A stretch of DNA of 64,000 nucleotides, from the NCBI GenBank assembly GCA_049513455.1, contig JBEKWB010000004.1:62001-126000 (forward strand). The letters run 5' to 3'. This document shows, piece by piece, positions 50,427-59,643 of the stretch. Source of the DNA: Bog-473 sp049513455 (lineage in GTDB: Bacteria; Actinomycetota; Acidimicrobiia; Acidimicrobiales; RAAP-2). A model generated the notes under the pieces. It made no database searches, was not told where the DNA came from, and saw only the letters and a list, made by a program, of their open reading frames with translations. Position 1 is the stretch's first letter. Every line of letters begins with the position of its first letter. The translations under genes were made by a program, and so were the position numbers.

Positions 50427-52097
50427 TCAGCCCCCGTGCCCGCTGACGCGACCACCGTTCAGCCGCTTGTGAATGCCCTTCGTCTTGTCGTAGAGATTGA
50501 CGAACTCCTTGAGCAGGGGGGCGTAGACGGCACCGGCGTCCTCGTTTGGTGTGTAGACCTTCTTCACCTCGACCATGGACGGGATGTCGGCCAGGCGGAC
50601 GTGTCCGAGTGCCAGATGGGTGAGCAGTCCCGCGCCCCGCACGTTGGCCAGGACCGGATCGGTGATCTGACGGATCTCTCGTCCCATGACATCGGCATGG
50701 ATCTGCGACCACAGGTCCGAGTTGGCGCCGCCCCCGACGAAGGCGAGCGACGGGAACTGCCGCTTGGTGTACTTCTCGACCGCGCCGAGCAACCAGGCCG
50801 AGTTGAGGGCGACGCCCTCGAAGACGGCGCGCACCATGTCGCCCCGCGTCGTCGAGAGCGAAATGTTGTGAAAGCCCCCCCGGATGGTGTGGTCGTCGAC
50901 AGGTGACCGTTCCCCGTTCAGCCAGGGGGTGAACAGGACGCCGCCCGCACCGGGCGCGATGCCGGCGGCCATCTCGTTGAGACGTGCGAAGGCGTCGGCG
51001 GGTGGTGCGCCTCCCGGAGTGAGCGCGTCGGCCGGATAGAGGAGGTTGTCCCGCAGCCAGGTCAGGCATGCTCCTCCCGTCTCGTGCTCATCGGCCACGA
51101 GATAGCGGCCGGGCAGCCCCGATGGGATGGAGGCGATGTTCGTCAACGCATCCGTCTTCTTGAAGGGGACGTGGCAGCTGATCCAACTTGACGTGCCGAT
51201 ATAGAGGTGCCCTGCGAAGTCCTCCACGGCCCCCGAGCCCACGGCGGCCGAGTGGAGGTCCCCGGTGCCGGCGACCACCGGGGTGCCGGCGAGAAGTCCC
51301 AGCTCGGCCGCGGCGACGGGTGTGACACCTCCGATGACACTGCCGGTGGGCACCAACTCGGGCAGGGTGCGCCGCTCGAGCCCCGCCAGCTCGAACAGGC
51401 TGTCGTCGTAGGCGATGGCGGTGATGTCGCGGTTGTCGGTGACCCAGTGCAGTGTGATCGAGTCGTATGAGGCCCGGGCCAACCCGGTCAGGCGCAGGGT
51501 CAGGTAGTCGACGGGCTCGAGAAATACGGCGGCGGCGGCGTAGACCTCCGGGCGCTCCTCCCGGAGGAAGTGGATGTGCCCCACCGGGTCCTTCCCGGAC
51601 AGACTGGGGATGCCGCCCGTGCGCCGCACCCACTTGGCGGCCTTCGTGGCCGAGTAGCCCTGTACGTTCAACGCCCCCCGCACGGCGCGCCGCACCGCCG
51701 TCGCCCCGCGCGAGTCCATCCAGATGATGGAGGGGCCGATGGCCGCACCCTCGGGGTCGACGGCCACGGTGCCCGACCACTGCGCGGTGCAGCCGACACC
51801 GACGATGCTCTCGGGGCTCACGCCGCTGTCGGCCAGGGCCCGCCGGGCCGCACGGACGATGGCGCCCCACCAGTCCTGGGGCGTCTGCTCGGCCGCCCCG
51901 TCAGCACCGAGGGCGAGGGGGACCGTCTCGAACGCGTGGGCGGTGATGTGCCCTTCGGCGGAGATCACCGCCGCCTTGGGCCCACCGGTTCCGAGGTCGA
52001 CGGCCAGGACGAAGGTGCGTTCAGGGCTCGCGTCGGGCAGGTCCCGCAGGGGCGTCGCCGTGACGGGTCGCAGGGTGGGGGCTGAGGCGGTCGGCAT
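50427..52097 (-). CDS. FGGY family carbohydrate kinase (xylulokinase-like)
   Basis: The 556-residue protein has FVLAVDLGTGGPKAAVIS with the phosphate loop, WSGTVAVDPEGAAIGPSIIWMDSRG, GTGDLHSAAVGSGAVEDFAGH and FVGGGANSDLWSQIHADVMGREI with the second nucleotide segment. FGGY kinases phosphorylate sugars or polyols; the sequence is nearest in style to the xylulokinase group, with the substrate uncertain. ATG start. No sugar transporter is nearby to help. Confidence 0.88.
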   Translation of the reverse strand: MPTASAPTLRPVTATPLRDLPDASPERTFVLAVDLGTGGPKAAVISAEGHITAHAFETVPLALGADGAAEQTPQDWWGAIVRAARRALADSGVSPESIVGVGCTAQWSGTVAVDPEGAAIGPSIIWMDSRGATAVRRAVRGALNVQGYSATKAAKWVRRTGGIPSLSGKDPVGHIHFLREERPEVYAAAAVFLEPVDYLTLRLTGLARASYDSITLHWVTDNRDITAIAYDDSLFELAGLERRTLPELVPTGSVIGGVTPVAAAELGLLAGTPVVAGTGDLHSAAVGSGAVEDFAGHLYIGTSSWISCHVPFKKTDALTNIASIPSGLPGRYLVADEHETGGACLTWLRDNLLYPADALTPGGAPPADAFARLNEMAAGIAPGAGGVLFTPWLNGERSPVDDHTIRGGFHNISLSTTRGDMVRAVFEGVALNSAWLLGAVEKYTKRQFPSLAFVGGGANSDLWSQIHADVMGREIRQITDPVLANVRGAGLLTHLALGHVRLADIPSMVEVKKVYTPNEDAGAVYAPLLKEFVNLYDKTKGIHKRLNGGRVSGHGG

Positions 52098-52163
52098 CGC
52101 GGCGAAGCGTACCGCCCTCCCCCGCGCCCGACCCGTGCGAGCCGTGCCAGCCGAGTGGCTGAA

Positions 52164-52721
52164 TTACTCAGCCAGGCCGGCTTCGACTTCCAGCTCGATC
52201 TTGACCTTGTTGCCGACCACGACGCTACCGTCGAGCAGGGAGTGGTTGAACGTCACGCCGAAGTCGCGGCGGTCGATCTCGGCCACGGCAGAGAAGGCGA
52301 CCACGGACTTGCCCTCCTGCATGGCGTCGCCCTGACCGAGGTACTCCAGGTCGAACTCGACCGGCTTGGTGACGCCGCGGATGGTGAGGTCGGTAGAGAG
52401 CTTCCACTCAGTGTCGGTCACCTTCTTGAGCCCGGTGCTCTTCAAAGTGAGAGTGGGGTAGGTCTCGGCGTCCAGGAAGTCGTTGGTACGCAGGTGGTCG
52501 TCGCGCATCGACTGGTTGGTGTGGATGCTGGCCGTCTTGACCTCTGCCTCCAGCGTGGACTCTTCGGGGTTCTCGGCGACCGTGAAGGTGCCGGAGAACT
52601 CGGCGAAGCGGCCCCGGACCTTGGTGCCGACGAGATGGCGCGCGACGAACCCGACCTCGGTATGGGCGGGGTCGACGGTGTAGGTGCCTACTTTTGGCAA
52701 GGTGATGGTGTCATTGCTCAT
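52164..52721 (-). CDS. YceI family protein
   Basis: The 185-residue protein is a YceI-type lipocalin-like fold: TYTVDPAHTEVGFVARHLVGTKVRGRF, DDHLRTNDFLDAETYPTLTLKST and a C-terminal RRDFGVTFNHSLLDGSVVVGNKVKIELE. Some members bind polyprenoids or amide lipids; no signal peptide is seen, so it is probably cytoplasmic. A GAGGAGG ribosome-binding site precedes the ATG. It is divergent from a MarR gene and likely its target through the palindrome between them. Confidence 0.93.
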   Translation of the reverse strand: MSNDTITLPKVGTYTVDPAHTEVGFVARHLVGTKVRGRFAEFSGTFTVAENPEESTLEAEVKTASIHTNQSMRDDHLRTNDFLDAETYPTLTLKSTGLKKVTDTEWKLSTDLTIRGVTKPVEFDLEYLGQGDAMQEGKSVVAFSAVAEIDRRDFGVTFNHSLLDGSVVVGNKVKIELEVEAGLAE

Positions 52722-52754
52722 GGGGGCCTCCTCGGTGCTCTTGTCTGACAGGAT

Positions 52755-52776
52755 AGTATCTGACTATACAGATACT
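52755..52776. promoter_or_regulatory. Perfect palindrome between yceI and marR
   Basis: Arms AGTATCTG and CAGATACT flank a 6-base spacer ACTATA. The site lies in the unusually AT-rich 111-base divergent gap. A perfect dyad in front of a marR gene and its divergent neighbour is typical of a MarR operator, which would repress both genes and be released by ligand. Confidence 0.75.
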
Positions 52777-52832
52777 TGTCAATCAGGTAAACGGGAGTTT
52801 CTGGTAAACTGCGGGTGAATTGAGGGAGCGAT

Positions 52833-53357
52833 ATGAGCACGGCGAATATCCCCACGCAGGGCAATTACGACGACGAGGCGCACGCGGGTCTCGATGACGG
52901 AGCCTGCGACCTCCTGGCGCAGATCGATGACGAGCGTCTGGCGCTCATGGGTCTCCTCGTGCGCTCCCATCGCCATCTCACGTTTCTGCTGGGCCGCGAG
53001 CTCGAGCAGTCGGTCGGCATCCCCCTGGTCTGGTTCGACGTGCTCATCCACATCGGCGGGGCCGAGGAAGGGCGCCTGACCATGAGCAGGTTGAGCACGG
53101 AGGTGGCCCTCACCACGGGCGGCGTCACCCGGCTCGTGGACCGCATGGTCGAGGCGGGCCTGGTCGCTCGTCAGAACTGCCCGTCGGACCGGCGCAGTGT
53201 CCACGTGGTCCTCACCCCAGCCGGGCAGTCCACGTTGCGCAACGCCATCGGTGCGCACATTGAGGGAATCGACCGCCACCTGGTGGCGCCCCTGAACGAG
53301 ACGGACCGCGCCGCTTTGAAGGTGGCGCTGACCAAGCTCGCGCGCCGCGGCTGCTGA
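52833..53357 (+). CDS. MarR family transcriptional regulator
   Basis: The 174-residue protein has a 40-residue N-terminal extension and then a winged helix-turn-helix: LVWFDVLIHIGGAEEGRLTMSRLSTEVALTTGGVTRLVDRMVEAGLVARQNCPSDRRSVHVVLTPAG, the standard MarR core with the DxRxxxV wing. It should bind the palindrome upstream of the gene and regulate itself and yceI. The ATG follows GAGGGAG. Ligand unknown. Confidence 0.93.
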   Translation: MSTANIPTQGNYDDEAHAGLDDGACDLLAQIDDERLALMGLLVRSHRHLTFLLGRELEQSVGIPLVWFDVLIHIGGAEEGRLTMSRLSTEVALTTGGVTRLVDRMVEAGLVARQNCPSDRRSVHVVLTPAGQSTLRNAIGAHIEGIDRHLVAPLNETDRAALKVALTKLARRGC

Positions 53358-53384
53358 GGCCGGGCCGCGCCAGCACCCGGACGG

Positions 53385-56300
53385 TTAGAGCGGATCGTCC
53401 GCCTTGCGCAACCAGGCCCGGGCCGTGATGGTGCCCTCGTCCGTCTCGAGCTCGAGCACCGTTCCCTCACCGTCGCCGGGGCCCGGGACGACGGACACGG
53501 CGAGGACCTCCCGGGCGATGTAGTCGAAGTGCTCCCGGATCATGTCCAACCCCTCGAGGTGCAGGTGGATCCGATCGGAGACGTCCAGCCCGCTGTTCTT
53601 GCGCAGGTCCTGCACCAGGCGGACGACCTCCCGGGCCAGGCCACGGTGGCGCAGCGAATCGTCCAGCGTGAGGTCGAGCGCCACCACCTCACCCCCTTCC
53701 CGGGAGACGGCGAAGCCCTGCTGGCCCCGGACCCGGAGCTGCACGTCGTCGGGGCCGAGCTCGATCGGGCCGCCGGGGAGGTCGAGCGTGATCGACCGCC
53801 CGGCCTCCAGTGCCGCCGCCGCCTCGACGCCGTCGAGAGCCTCCAGTGCCGGCTTGAGGTACTTCTGCCTCTCCTTCAAGCGGGGACCGAGGGTGCGGAA
53901 GTTTGGGGACAGCTCGAACTGGAGCACTTCGCTCAGCTCGTCGGCCACGTCGATCTCGTCGACGTTGAGCTCCTCGGCGACAATGTCGCGGAGGATTGCC
54001 GGGGCATCCCACGGCAGGAAGACGAGGGCGCGTGAGAGCGGTTGGCGCACCTTGACCCCGGCCTCACCGCGCGCGGCCCGGCCGAGCGAGGTGAGACGGC
54101 GGGCCAACGCCATCTGGGCTTCGAGATCCCGGTCGATGAGGTCGGTACGGGGCGCCGGCCAGTCGGCCAGGTGCACGGACTCGCTGTCGTCGGCGTCGGT
54201 CACCGCATGCCACATGGCGTCGGCCACGAACGGACAGAACGGGGCCAGCAGCACGGAGAGGTGGGTGAGGACGTCGTGCAACGTGGCCTGCGCGGCGAGG
54301 GTGTCCCCGGCCGGGGCGTCGGGATCGGTACGCCAGAAGCGCCGCCGGGAGCGGCGCACGTACCAGTTGGACAGGTCGTCGACCAGGCCGGCCAGGGCGG
54401 ACGCAGCATCGAGGGGCTCGTAGGTCTCCAGCGCCGTGGTCACAGTGACACTGGTGCTGGCGAGCTGCGAGAGGACCCAGCGGTCGAGCGCACTCCGGGA
54501 GGCCGGTGGCGGCACATCGGGTTCGGCCGGATCGAAGCCGTTCAGCGAGGCGTAGGTGGTGAAGAAGTGGAGGGTGTTCCACAGCTTCAGCAGCATGTCG
54601 CGGGTGGCGGTGTCGATGGCCGCCAGGCTGGCGCGGGTCGGCGTCCACGGTGATCCCTGGCTGAACATCCACCAGCGCAAGGCATCCGCCCCCCGCGTGT
54701 CGAGAATCGTCCAGGGATCGATGATGTTGCCCAGCGATTTGGACATTTTGCGGCCGTCGGCGTCCACGATGTGGCCGAGGCACACCACGTGCTTGTAGGG
54801 GGTCTCACCGAACACCAGCGTGTTGACGGCCAGCAGCGAGTAGAACCACCCGCGGGTCTGATCGATCGCCTCGGAAATGAAGTCCGCCGGGAAGGCGAAG
54901 GCCTCCCCGGAACCCGGGGCATTGGGGTAGCCGACCTGCGCGGCCGGCATCGAGCCGGAGTCGAACCAGGCGTCGATCACGGGCGCCACCCGGCGGGAGA
55001 TCGAGTCCGCGTCCTCGTGCCCCGCTTCGGCGCAGACGGGACAGGCGAACTCAATACCGTCGATGACGGGCCGGTGGGGATCGATGCCGGTGACGTCACG
55101 GCCGCACAGCTCCGACAACTCGGTCAGCGAGCCGATGCACCGCAGATGCCCCCGGCCGCAGCGCCAGATGGGCAGCGGCGTACCCCAGTAGCGATCACGG
55201 GACAGGGCCCAGTCCACGTTGTTGGACAGCCATTCGCCGAACCGGCCGTCACGGATGTGGGCCGGGTGCCAGTCGATGGTGGCGTTCTGGGCCAGCAGGT
55301 CGTCCTTACGGGTCGAGGTGGCGATGTACCAGCTCGGCTTGCCCCAATAGATCAGAGGGGTACGGCAGCGCCAGCAGTGGGGGTACGAGTGCACGTAGTC
55401 GAAGCGGCGCAGGAGCAGGCCGGCGTCCGCGAGGTGATCGTTGATGAGGGTGTTGCTCGCCCGCACCTCCTGCCCCGCCAACCAGTCGATCTCGTCGGTG
55501 AAGCGGCCGTCGGGCCCCACCGGATTCAGCGAGGGCAGCCCGTTCTCGCGCCCGATCTGGCGGTCGATCTCACCGAAGGCCGGAGCCAGATGCACCAGCC
55601 CCGTCCCCTCCTCGGTCGTGACGTAGTCGGCCGGCACGACGCGCCACCCGTCGGAGTGGGGCGGTGGGACGAGGTCGTCGAAGGGGCGCTGGTAGCGCAG
55701 CCCGACCAGCGCCGCGCCGGGAATGCGTCGGGCGACGCGCCCCGATGCGCCTTCCCCCAGCACGTGGTCGACCAGCTCTTCGGCCATGATCAACCCGTCG
55801 ACCACGGCGTAGGTCAGATTCGGGTTGACGGCGACGCCGGTATTGGACAACAGGGTCCACGGCGTCGTGGTCCAGATGACCAACGCCTCGGCGTCGCCGA
55901 AGGTGGCCGGATCGGGATCGATGAGCGGGAACCGCACGTACGCCGACTCGTCCTCTTCGTCGGTGTAGACGCCCGCCTGCCCCAGCTCGTGGCTCGAGAG
56001 CGCCGTGCCGCAGCGGGGGCAGTACGGGACGACCTTGAGGTCCTCATAGAGCAGCCCCTGGTCGAAGAGCTGCCGCAGGTGCCACCACACCGACTCTATG
56101 TAGGTCGGGCTCAGCGTCCAGTAGGCCGCATCCGTGTCGACCCAGTAGCCGATGCGCGTGGTGAGACGGGTGAACTCGTCGACGTAGGAGTAGACCGATT
56201 CCCGGCAGAGCCGGACGAACTCGGCGATGCCGACCTCGTCCTCTATCTGCCGCTTGCCCGTGATGCCCAGCCTCTTCTCCACTTCGACCTCGACGGGAAG

Positions 56301-56567
56301 TCCGTGGGTGTCCCATCCCCCTCGACGGGCCACGTATGAGCCGCGCATGGCCTGGAAACGGCAGAACAGGTCCTTGTAGACGCGGGCCCATACGTGGTGG
56401 AGCCCGGGCATGCCGTTGGCGGTGGGCGGGCCCTCGTAGAAGACCCACTCCGGTGCGCCCTTGCGCTGCTCGATGGAGCGCTCGAAGACGCGGTGGGTCG
56501 CCCAGCGGGCCAGTTCGGCCTGCTCGAGGGCGACGAAGTCTGTATCGGGGGGGACAGGTGTGAACAC
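53385..56567 (-). CDS. ileS: Isoleucyl-tRNA synthetase, eukaryote-like (type 2)
   Basis: The 1060-residue class I synthetase has a HIGH variant in PPTANGMPGLHHVWARVYKD, GGWDTHGLPVEVEVEK, the editing domain and KMSKS in DGRKMSKSLGN. The PTANGxPGxHHV form marks the eukaryote-like type 2 IleRS found in mycobacteria, a group known for low mupirocin sensitivity. It charges tRNA(Ile) and so sets the signal read by the ilvB and leuB leaders. The start is GTG, directly after a hairpin. A HAD phosphatase gene lies 97 bases upstream. Confidence 0.97.
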   Translation of the reverse strand: MFTPVPPDTDFVALEQAELARWATHRVFERSIEQRKGAPEWVFYEGPPTANGMPGLHHVWARVYKDLFCRFQAMRGSYVARRGGWDTHGLPVEVEVEKRLGITGKRQIEDEVGIAEFVRLCRESVYSYVDEFTRLTTRIGYWVDTDAAYWTLSPTYIESVWWHLRQLFDQGLLYEDLKVVPYCPRCGTALSSHELGQAGVYTDEEDESAYVRFPLIDPDPATFGDAEALVIWTTTPWTLLSNTGVAVNPNLTYAVVDGLIMAEELVDHVLGEGASGRVARRIPGAALVGLRYQRPFDDLVPPPHSDGWRVVPADYVTTEEGTGLVHLAPAFGEIDRQIGRENGLPSLNPVGPDGRFTDEIDWLAGQEVRASNTLINDHLADAGLLLRRFDYVHSYPHCWRCRTPLIYWGKPSWYIATSTRKDDLLAQNATIDWHPAHIRDGRFGEWLSNNVDWALSRDRYWGTPLPIWRCGRGHLRCIGSLTELSELCGRDVTGIDPHRPVIDGIEFACPVCAEAGHEDADSISRRVAPVIDAWFDSGSMPAAQVGYPNAPGSGEAFAFPADFISEAIDQTRGWFYSLLAVNTLVFGETPYKHVVCLGHIVDADGRKMSKSLGNIIDPWTILDTRGADALRWWMFSQGSPWTPTRASLAAIDTATRDMLLKLWNTLHFFTTYASLNGFDPAEPDVPPPASRSALDRWVLSQLASTSVTVTTALETYEPLDAASALAGLVDDLSNWYVRRSRRRFWRTDPDAPAGDTLAAQATLHDVLTHLSVLLAPFCPFVADAMWHAVTDADDSESVHLADWPAPRTDLIDRDLEAQMALARRLTSLGRAARGEAGVKVRQPLSRALVFLPWDAPAILRDIVAEELNVDEIDVADELSEVLQFELSPNFRTLGPRLKERQKYLKPALEALDGVEAAAALEAGRSITLDLPGGPIELGPDDVQLRVRGQQGFAVSREGGEVVALDLTLDDSLRHRGLAREVVRLVQDLRKNSGLDVSDRIHLHLEGLDMIREHFDYIAREVLAVSVVPGPGDGEGTVLELETDEGTITARAWLRKADDPL

Positions 56568-56587
56568 GCGACCTCAATGATGGTCGC
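56568..56587 (-). promoter_or_regulatory. Hairpin covering the ileS ribosome-binding site
   Basis: On the minus strand GCGACC and GGTCGC pair around an 8-base loop, ending at the base before the GTG start of ileS. The likely ribosome-binding sequence GAGG is at the loop/stem border, so folding would hide it. A T-box was looked for and its conserved bulge was not found. Confidence 0.45.
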
Positions 56588-56634
56588 CCGGGCACAGGGA
56601 CCCGTGGCGTGCCGGAAAGACTAGAGGTTCTGCG

Positions 56635-56656
56635 CCCCGATCCCTCCCGATCGGGG
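56635..56656. other. Perfect 8-bp hairpin between HAD gene and ileS
   Basis: Arms CCCCGATC and GATCGGGG enclose a 6-base loop CCTCCC just after the HAD phosphatase stop. No T run follows, so it may be a weak terminator, an mRNA end stabiliser or part of the ileS leader. Confidence 0.5.
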
Positions 56657-56664
56657 ACATGCCC

Positions 56665-57369
56665 CTACTCGGCAGCGTCGGGCGGGTCGCAGAACGCGTC
56701 GAAGCGCCGCGCATCCATTTCGAGCAGCGACCCGAGCACCACGTCGGCCAGGGCGAAGGCCGGCTGGTGGCCCTCGCCGTCCTCCGGGACGGCGATGCAG
56801 GCCATGGAGGCCGCCTTGGCCGCCAACACCCCGGCGGGAGCGTCCTCCCAGACCAGGCAGCGGCGGGGGGCCGCTCCCAGTTTGGCCGCTGCCGTCAGGA
56901 AGACGGCGGGGTGCGGCTTGCCCCATGTCTCCTCCTCGGCCGAGTGGACAAGTGCGAAGTGGTGCCGCAGGCCGAAGTGGTCCAGTGCGGTGTCGATGAG
57001 CCGGTACTGCGACGACGAGGCCACGGCGAGTGACAGGCCGCGCCGCGCGCATAGGGCGATGGCATGCTCGGCGCCCGGTTTGAGCTCTCCTTTGGCCAGG
57101 AGCAGGGCGATGACCCGGTCGACGATGGTCACCGCCACCTCTGACGGGGTAGGGCCGGCCCACGGGTACCGGGCGTACCAGTATTCGGTCACTTCACCCA
57201 CGAACATTCCCTTGGTGCTGCGGCAGTGGTCGCGCGACAGCGGCACGCCCAGGTCGCCCAAGATCTCGATCTCGGCCTCGTGCCAGAGGATTTCCGAATC
57301 GATCAGCAGCCCGTCCATGTCGAAGATGGAGGCGGAGAACCGCCCCGCGGCGGGCGTCGGGTCGCTCAA
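56665..57369 (-). CDS. HAD superfamily phosphatase (beta-phosphoglucomutase/YniC-like)
   Basis: The 234-residue protein has motif I FDMDGLLIDSE, motif II VASSSQYRLI, and motif III/IV KPHPAVFLTAAAKLG with WEDAPAGVLAAKAA, typical of subfamily IA HAD phosphatases such as YniC. The likely substrate is a sugar phosphate. The start is a TTG overlapping the glutathione peroxidase stop as TTGA; this is a rare start but gives the usual N terminus. Confidence 0.88.
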   Translation of the reverse strand: MSDPTPAAGRFSASIFDMDGLLIDSEILWHEAEIEILGDLGVPLSRDHCRSTKGMFVGEVTEYWYARYPWAGPTPSEVAVTIVDRVIALLLAKGELKPGAEHAIALCARRGLSLAVASSSQYRLIDTALDHFGLRHHFALVHSAEEETWGKPHPAVFLTAAAKLGAAPRRCLVWEDAPAGVLAAKAASMACIAVPEDGEGHQPAFALADVVLGSLLEMDARRFDAFCDPPDAAE

Positions 57370-57854
57370 GCGTGCAGCGCAGCCTCGATGGCGTCGACGA
57401 TGGCCGGGTCCTCGGGCTCGACCTGCGGACGGAAACGCCCGATGACCTCACCGGTGCCCGACACGAGGAACTTCTCGAAGTTCCATGTGATGTCGCCTGC
57501 CGTACCTTCGGCGTCGGGGGCGCCCGTCAGCTCCTCGTAAATGGGGTGCCGGTTCTCCCCGTTCACGTCGATCTTCTCGAACAATGGGAACGTCACCCCG
57601 TAGGTGGTCGAGCAGAACTGTTCAATCTCCTCCGGCGTGCCCGGCTCCTGACCCATGAACTGGTTGCTGGGAAAGCCGACCACCGAGAAGCCGCGGTCGG
57701 CGTAGGTCTTCTGGAGACGTTCGAGTCCCTCGTACTGGGGCGTGAGCCCGCACTTGGACGCCACGTTGACAACGAGGAGCGTCTTGCCGGCGAACTCGCC
57801 GAGCGACGACTCGTCGCCTTGCAGCGTGTGAACGGGGATGTCGTAGAGGGCCAT
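57366..57854 (-). CDS. Glutathione-peroxidase family peroxidase
   Basis: The 162-residue thiol peroxidase has the peroxidatic Cys C35 in VASKCGLTPQYEGLE, the Gln of FPSNQFMGQEPG and the Trp/Asn of ITWNFEKFLV. It is a Cys and not selenocysteine enzyme and in bacteria usually uses thioredoxin-like reductants. ATG start. It is followed by the HAD gene through a TTGA overlap. Confidence 0.95.
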   Translation of the reverse strand: MALYDIPVHTLQGDESSLGEFAGKTLLVVNVASKCGLTPQYEGLERLQKTYADRGFSVVGFPSNQFMGQEPGTPEEIEQFCSTTYGVTFPLFEKIDVNGENRHPIYEELTGAPDAEGTAGDITWNFEKFLVSGTGEVIGRFRPQVEPEDPAIVDAIEAALHA

Positions 57855-57927
57855 CCGCCGAGGATACCGGTCCCCGCCCAGCGACGCCGCGGGCGGGTAT
57901 GGGCGCCGATCTGCGTAGGGTGAGGCC

Positions 57928-58869
57928 ATGCGCGCCGTGGTGGTGAGGGACAAACAGCTGTACTGGGAGGAACGGGACGATCCCGTGCCCGGCGACACGG
58001 AGCTTCTGATCGCCGTGCGGGCGGCCGGGCTCAACGGTGCCGACATGATGCAGCGCCAGGGGCTCTACCCGGCCCCGCCGGGGGCACCGGCCGACATCCC
58101 CGGCATGGAGGTGGCCGGCGAGGTGGTGGCGGTCGGCTCGCAGGTGACCCGGTTCTCTCCGGGTGCGCGGGTCATGTCCCTTGTGGGCGGCGGTGGCCAG
58201 GCCACCATGGCGGTGGTGGAGGAGTCCCACGCACTCGCCGTGCCCGACTCGCTCACGTGGCCCGAAGCCGGCGGGTTCCCCGAGGTCTTCTCCACCGCCT
58301 TCGACGCGCTCTTCACCCAGGCCGATCTGCGCATGGGCGAGCGGGTATTGATCTCCGGCGCCGCCGGAGGGGTCGGCACGGCGGGCGTGCAGCTGGCCGC
58401 CGCCACCGGCGCCTTGGTGGTGGCGACGGTGCGGCACGCCGGGCGACACGAGGAGGTTCGGGCTCTCGGCGCCGGGGTGGTCATCCACCCCGACGGCGTC
58501 TCCGGCCAGGGCCCCTACCACGTCGTCCTCGAACTGGTGGGCGCGGCCAGCCTGCCGACCGTTCTGCCGCACCTGGCCACGGGCGCCCGCGTCGTGGTGA
58601 TCGGTGTGGGCTCGGGAGCGAAGATCGAGCTCAACCTGCTCCAGCTGATGGGGGCGCGGGCACGTATCGGCGGGGCCACCCTGCGCGGCCGTACCCGCCG
58701 GGAGAAGGCGGATGTCGCGGCGGCCGTGACGGCGCACGTGCTGCCGCTCGTCGACTCGGGCCGCCTTCGGGTTCCGGTCAGCGCCACCTTCCCGATGGCC
58801 GAGGCCACCGCGGCCTACGACTACTTCACGGCCGGCGGGAAACTGGGCAAGGTCGTCCTGGTGTCGTGA
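57928..58869 (+). CDS. NAD(P)H quinone oxidoreductase, zinc-free MDR family
   Basis: The 313-residue protein has the GroES-like N-terminal domain (RAAGLNGADMMQRQGLYPAPPGAPADIPGMEVAGEV) and the Rossmann domain (VLISGAAGGVGTAGVQLAAATGA), without the Cys ligands of the structural zinc. It resembles quinone oxidoreductases such as human PIG3. Reduction of quinones or enones is likely. ATG with GGTGAGG upstream. Its stop overlaps the next HAD gene as GTGA. Confidence 0.92.
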   Translation: MRAVVVRDKQLYWEERDDPVPGDTELLIAVRAAGLNGADMMQRQGLYPAPPGAPADIPGMEVAGEVVAVGSQVTRFSPGARVMSLVGGGGQATMAVVEESHALAVPDSLTWPEAGGFPEVFSTAFDALFTQADLRMGERVLISGAAGGVGTAGVQLAAATGALVVATVRHAGRHEEVRALGAGVVIHPDGVSGQGPYHVVLELVGAASLPTVLPHLATGARVVVIGVGSGAKIELNLLQLMGARARIGGATLRGRTRREKADVAAAVTAHVLPLVDSGRLRVPVSATFPMAEATAAYDYFTAGGKLGKVVLVS

Positions 58870-59609
58870 TCGAAGCCGTACTCTTCGACGGCGACCAGAC
58901 GCTGTGGGACTTCGAAAGGGTCATGCGCCTTGCGTTGGCCGCCGTGCTGGCCGAACTCCGGGTGGCCCGTCCGGGTGCCCGGGCCGACGCACTGCGGATT
59001 GACGACCTGCAAGCCGATCGGAACGACGTCGCCCGTGAGAGGGAGGGGGTGGAGTTCAACCTGGCCCGGCTGCGCCGGCTCGGGTTCGCCCGTTCGTTGT
59101 GCCGCATCCACGACGTACACGACGAACACGGCGAGGGCGGTGGCTCCGGGATCGATGACGAAGCGCTGGCGGTGCAGCTCACTGCGACCTACTTCGATCA
59201 TCGGGATCGGGACCCCGCCCTCTTCGACGACACCCTGCCGTGCCTCGAGGCCCTGCGGTCCGGCTACCGGCTCGGCCTGCTCTCCAACGGCAGCCGGTTG
59301 CCCGAGGTGGTCGGCCTGGGTGAGTTCTTCGAAGCCGTGGTCTTCGCCCAGGACCACAACGTGGCGAAGCCGGACCGCGGGATCTTCGCCGTCGTCGAGA
59401 CGCTGATGGGGGTCGCCCCCGGCTCCCTCGTCCTGGTAGGGGACCATCCCCTCAACGATGTGGTGGGGGCCAAACGGTCGGGTTGGCGCGCCGTATGGAT
59501 CGACCGGCGGGGGGACGGCTCCTACCCGCCTCCGCCGGGCACCGACGAGCGCCCCGACGGTGTCATCACCTCGTTGGGACAACTGGCCGCTGTCCTGGCC
59601 GCACTCTGA
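58866..59609 (+). CDS. HAD superfamily hydrolase
   Basis: The 247-residue protein begins VIEAVLFDGDQTLWDFE, motif I with DxDxT, and later has LLSNGSRLPEVV (motif II), a Lys-containing KPDRGIF (motif III) and VLVGDHPLNDVVGAKRSG (motif IV), the YjjG/REG-2 style of HAD phosphatases. The substrate is not apparent. The GTG start overlaps the quinone oxidoreductase stop, implying coupling. Confidence 0.9.
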   Translation: MIEAVLFDGDQTLWDFERVMRLALAAVLAELRVARPGARADALRIDDLQADRNDVAREREGVEFNLARLRRLGFARSLCRIHDVHDEHGEGGGSGIDDEALAVQLTATYFDHRDRDPALFDDTLPCLEALRSGYRLGLLSNGSRLPEVVGLGEFFEAVVFAQDHNVAKPDRGIFAVVETLMGVAPGSLVLVGDHPLNDVVGAKRSGWRAVWIDRRGDGSYPPPPGTDERPDGVITSLGQLAAVLAAL

Positions 59610-59643
59610 TCGCCCGCTCTGACGGGCCGGGCGCCGGCGCTGC

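Noticed and set aside
56568..56664. T-box riboswitch before ileS
   Set aside because: The conserved AGGGTGGNACCGCG-type bulge was not found in the 97-base gap.
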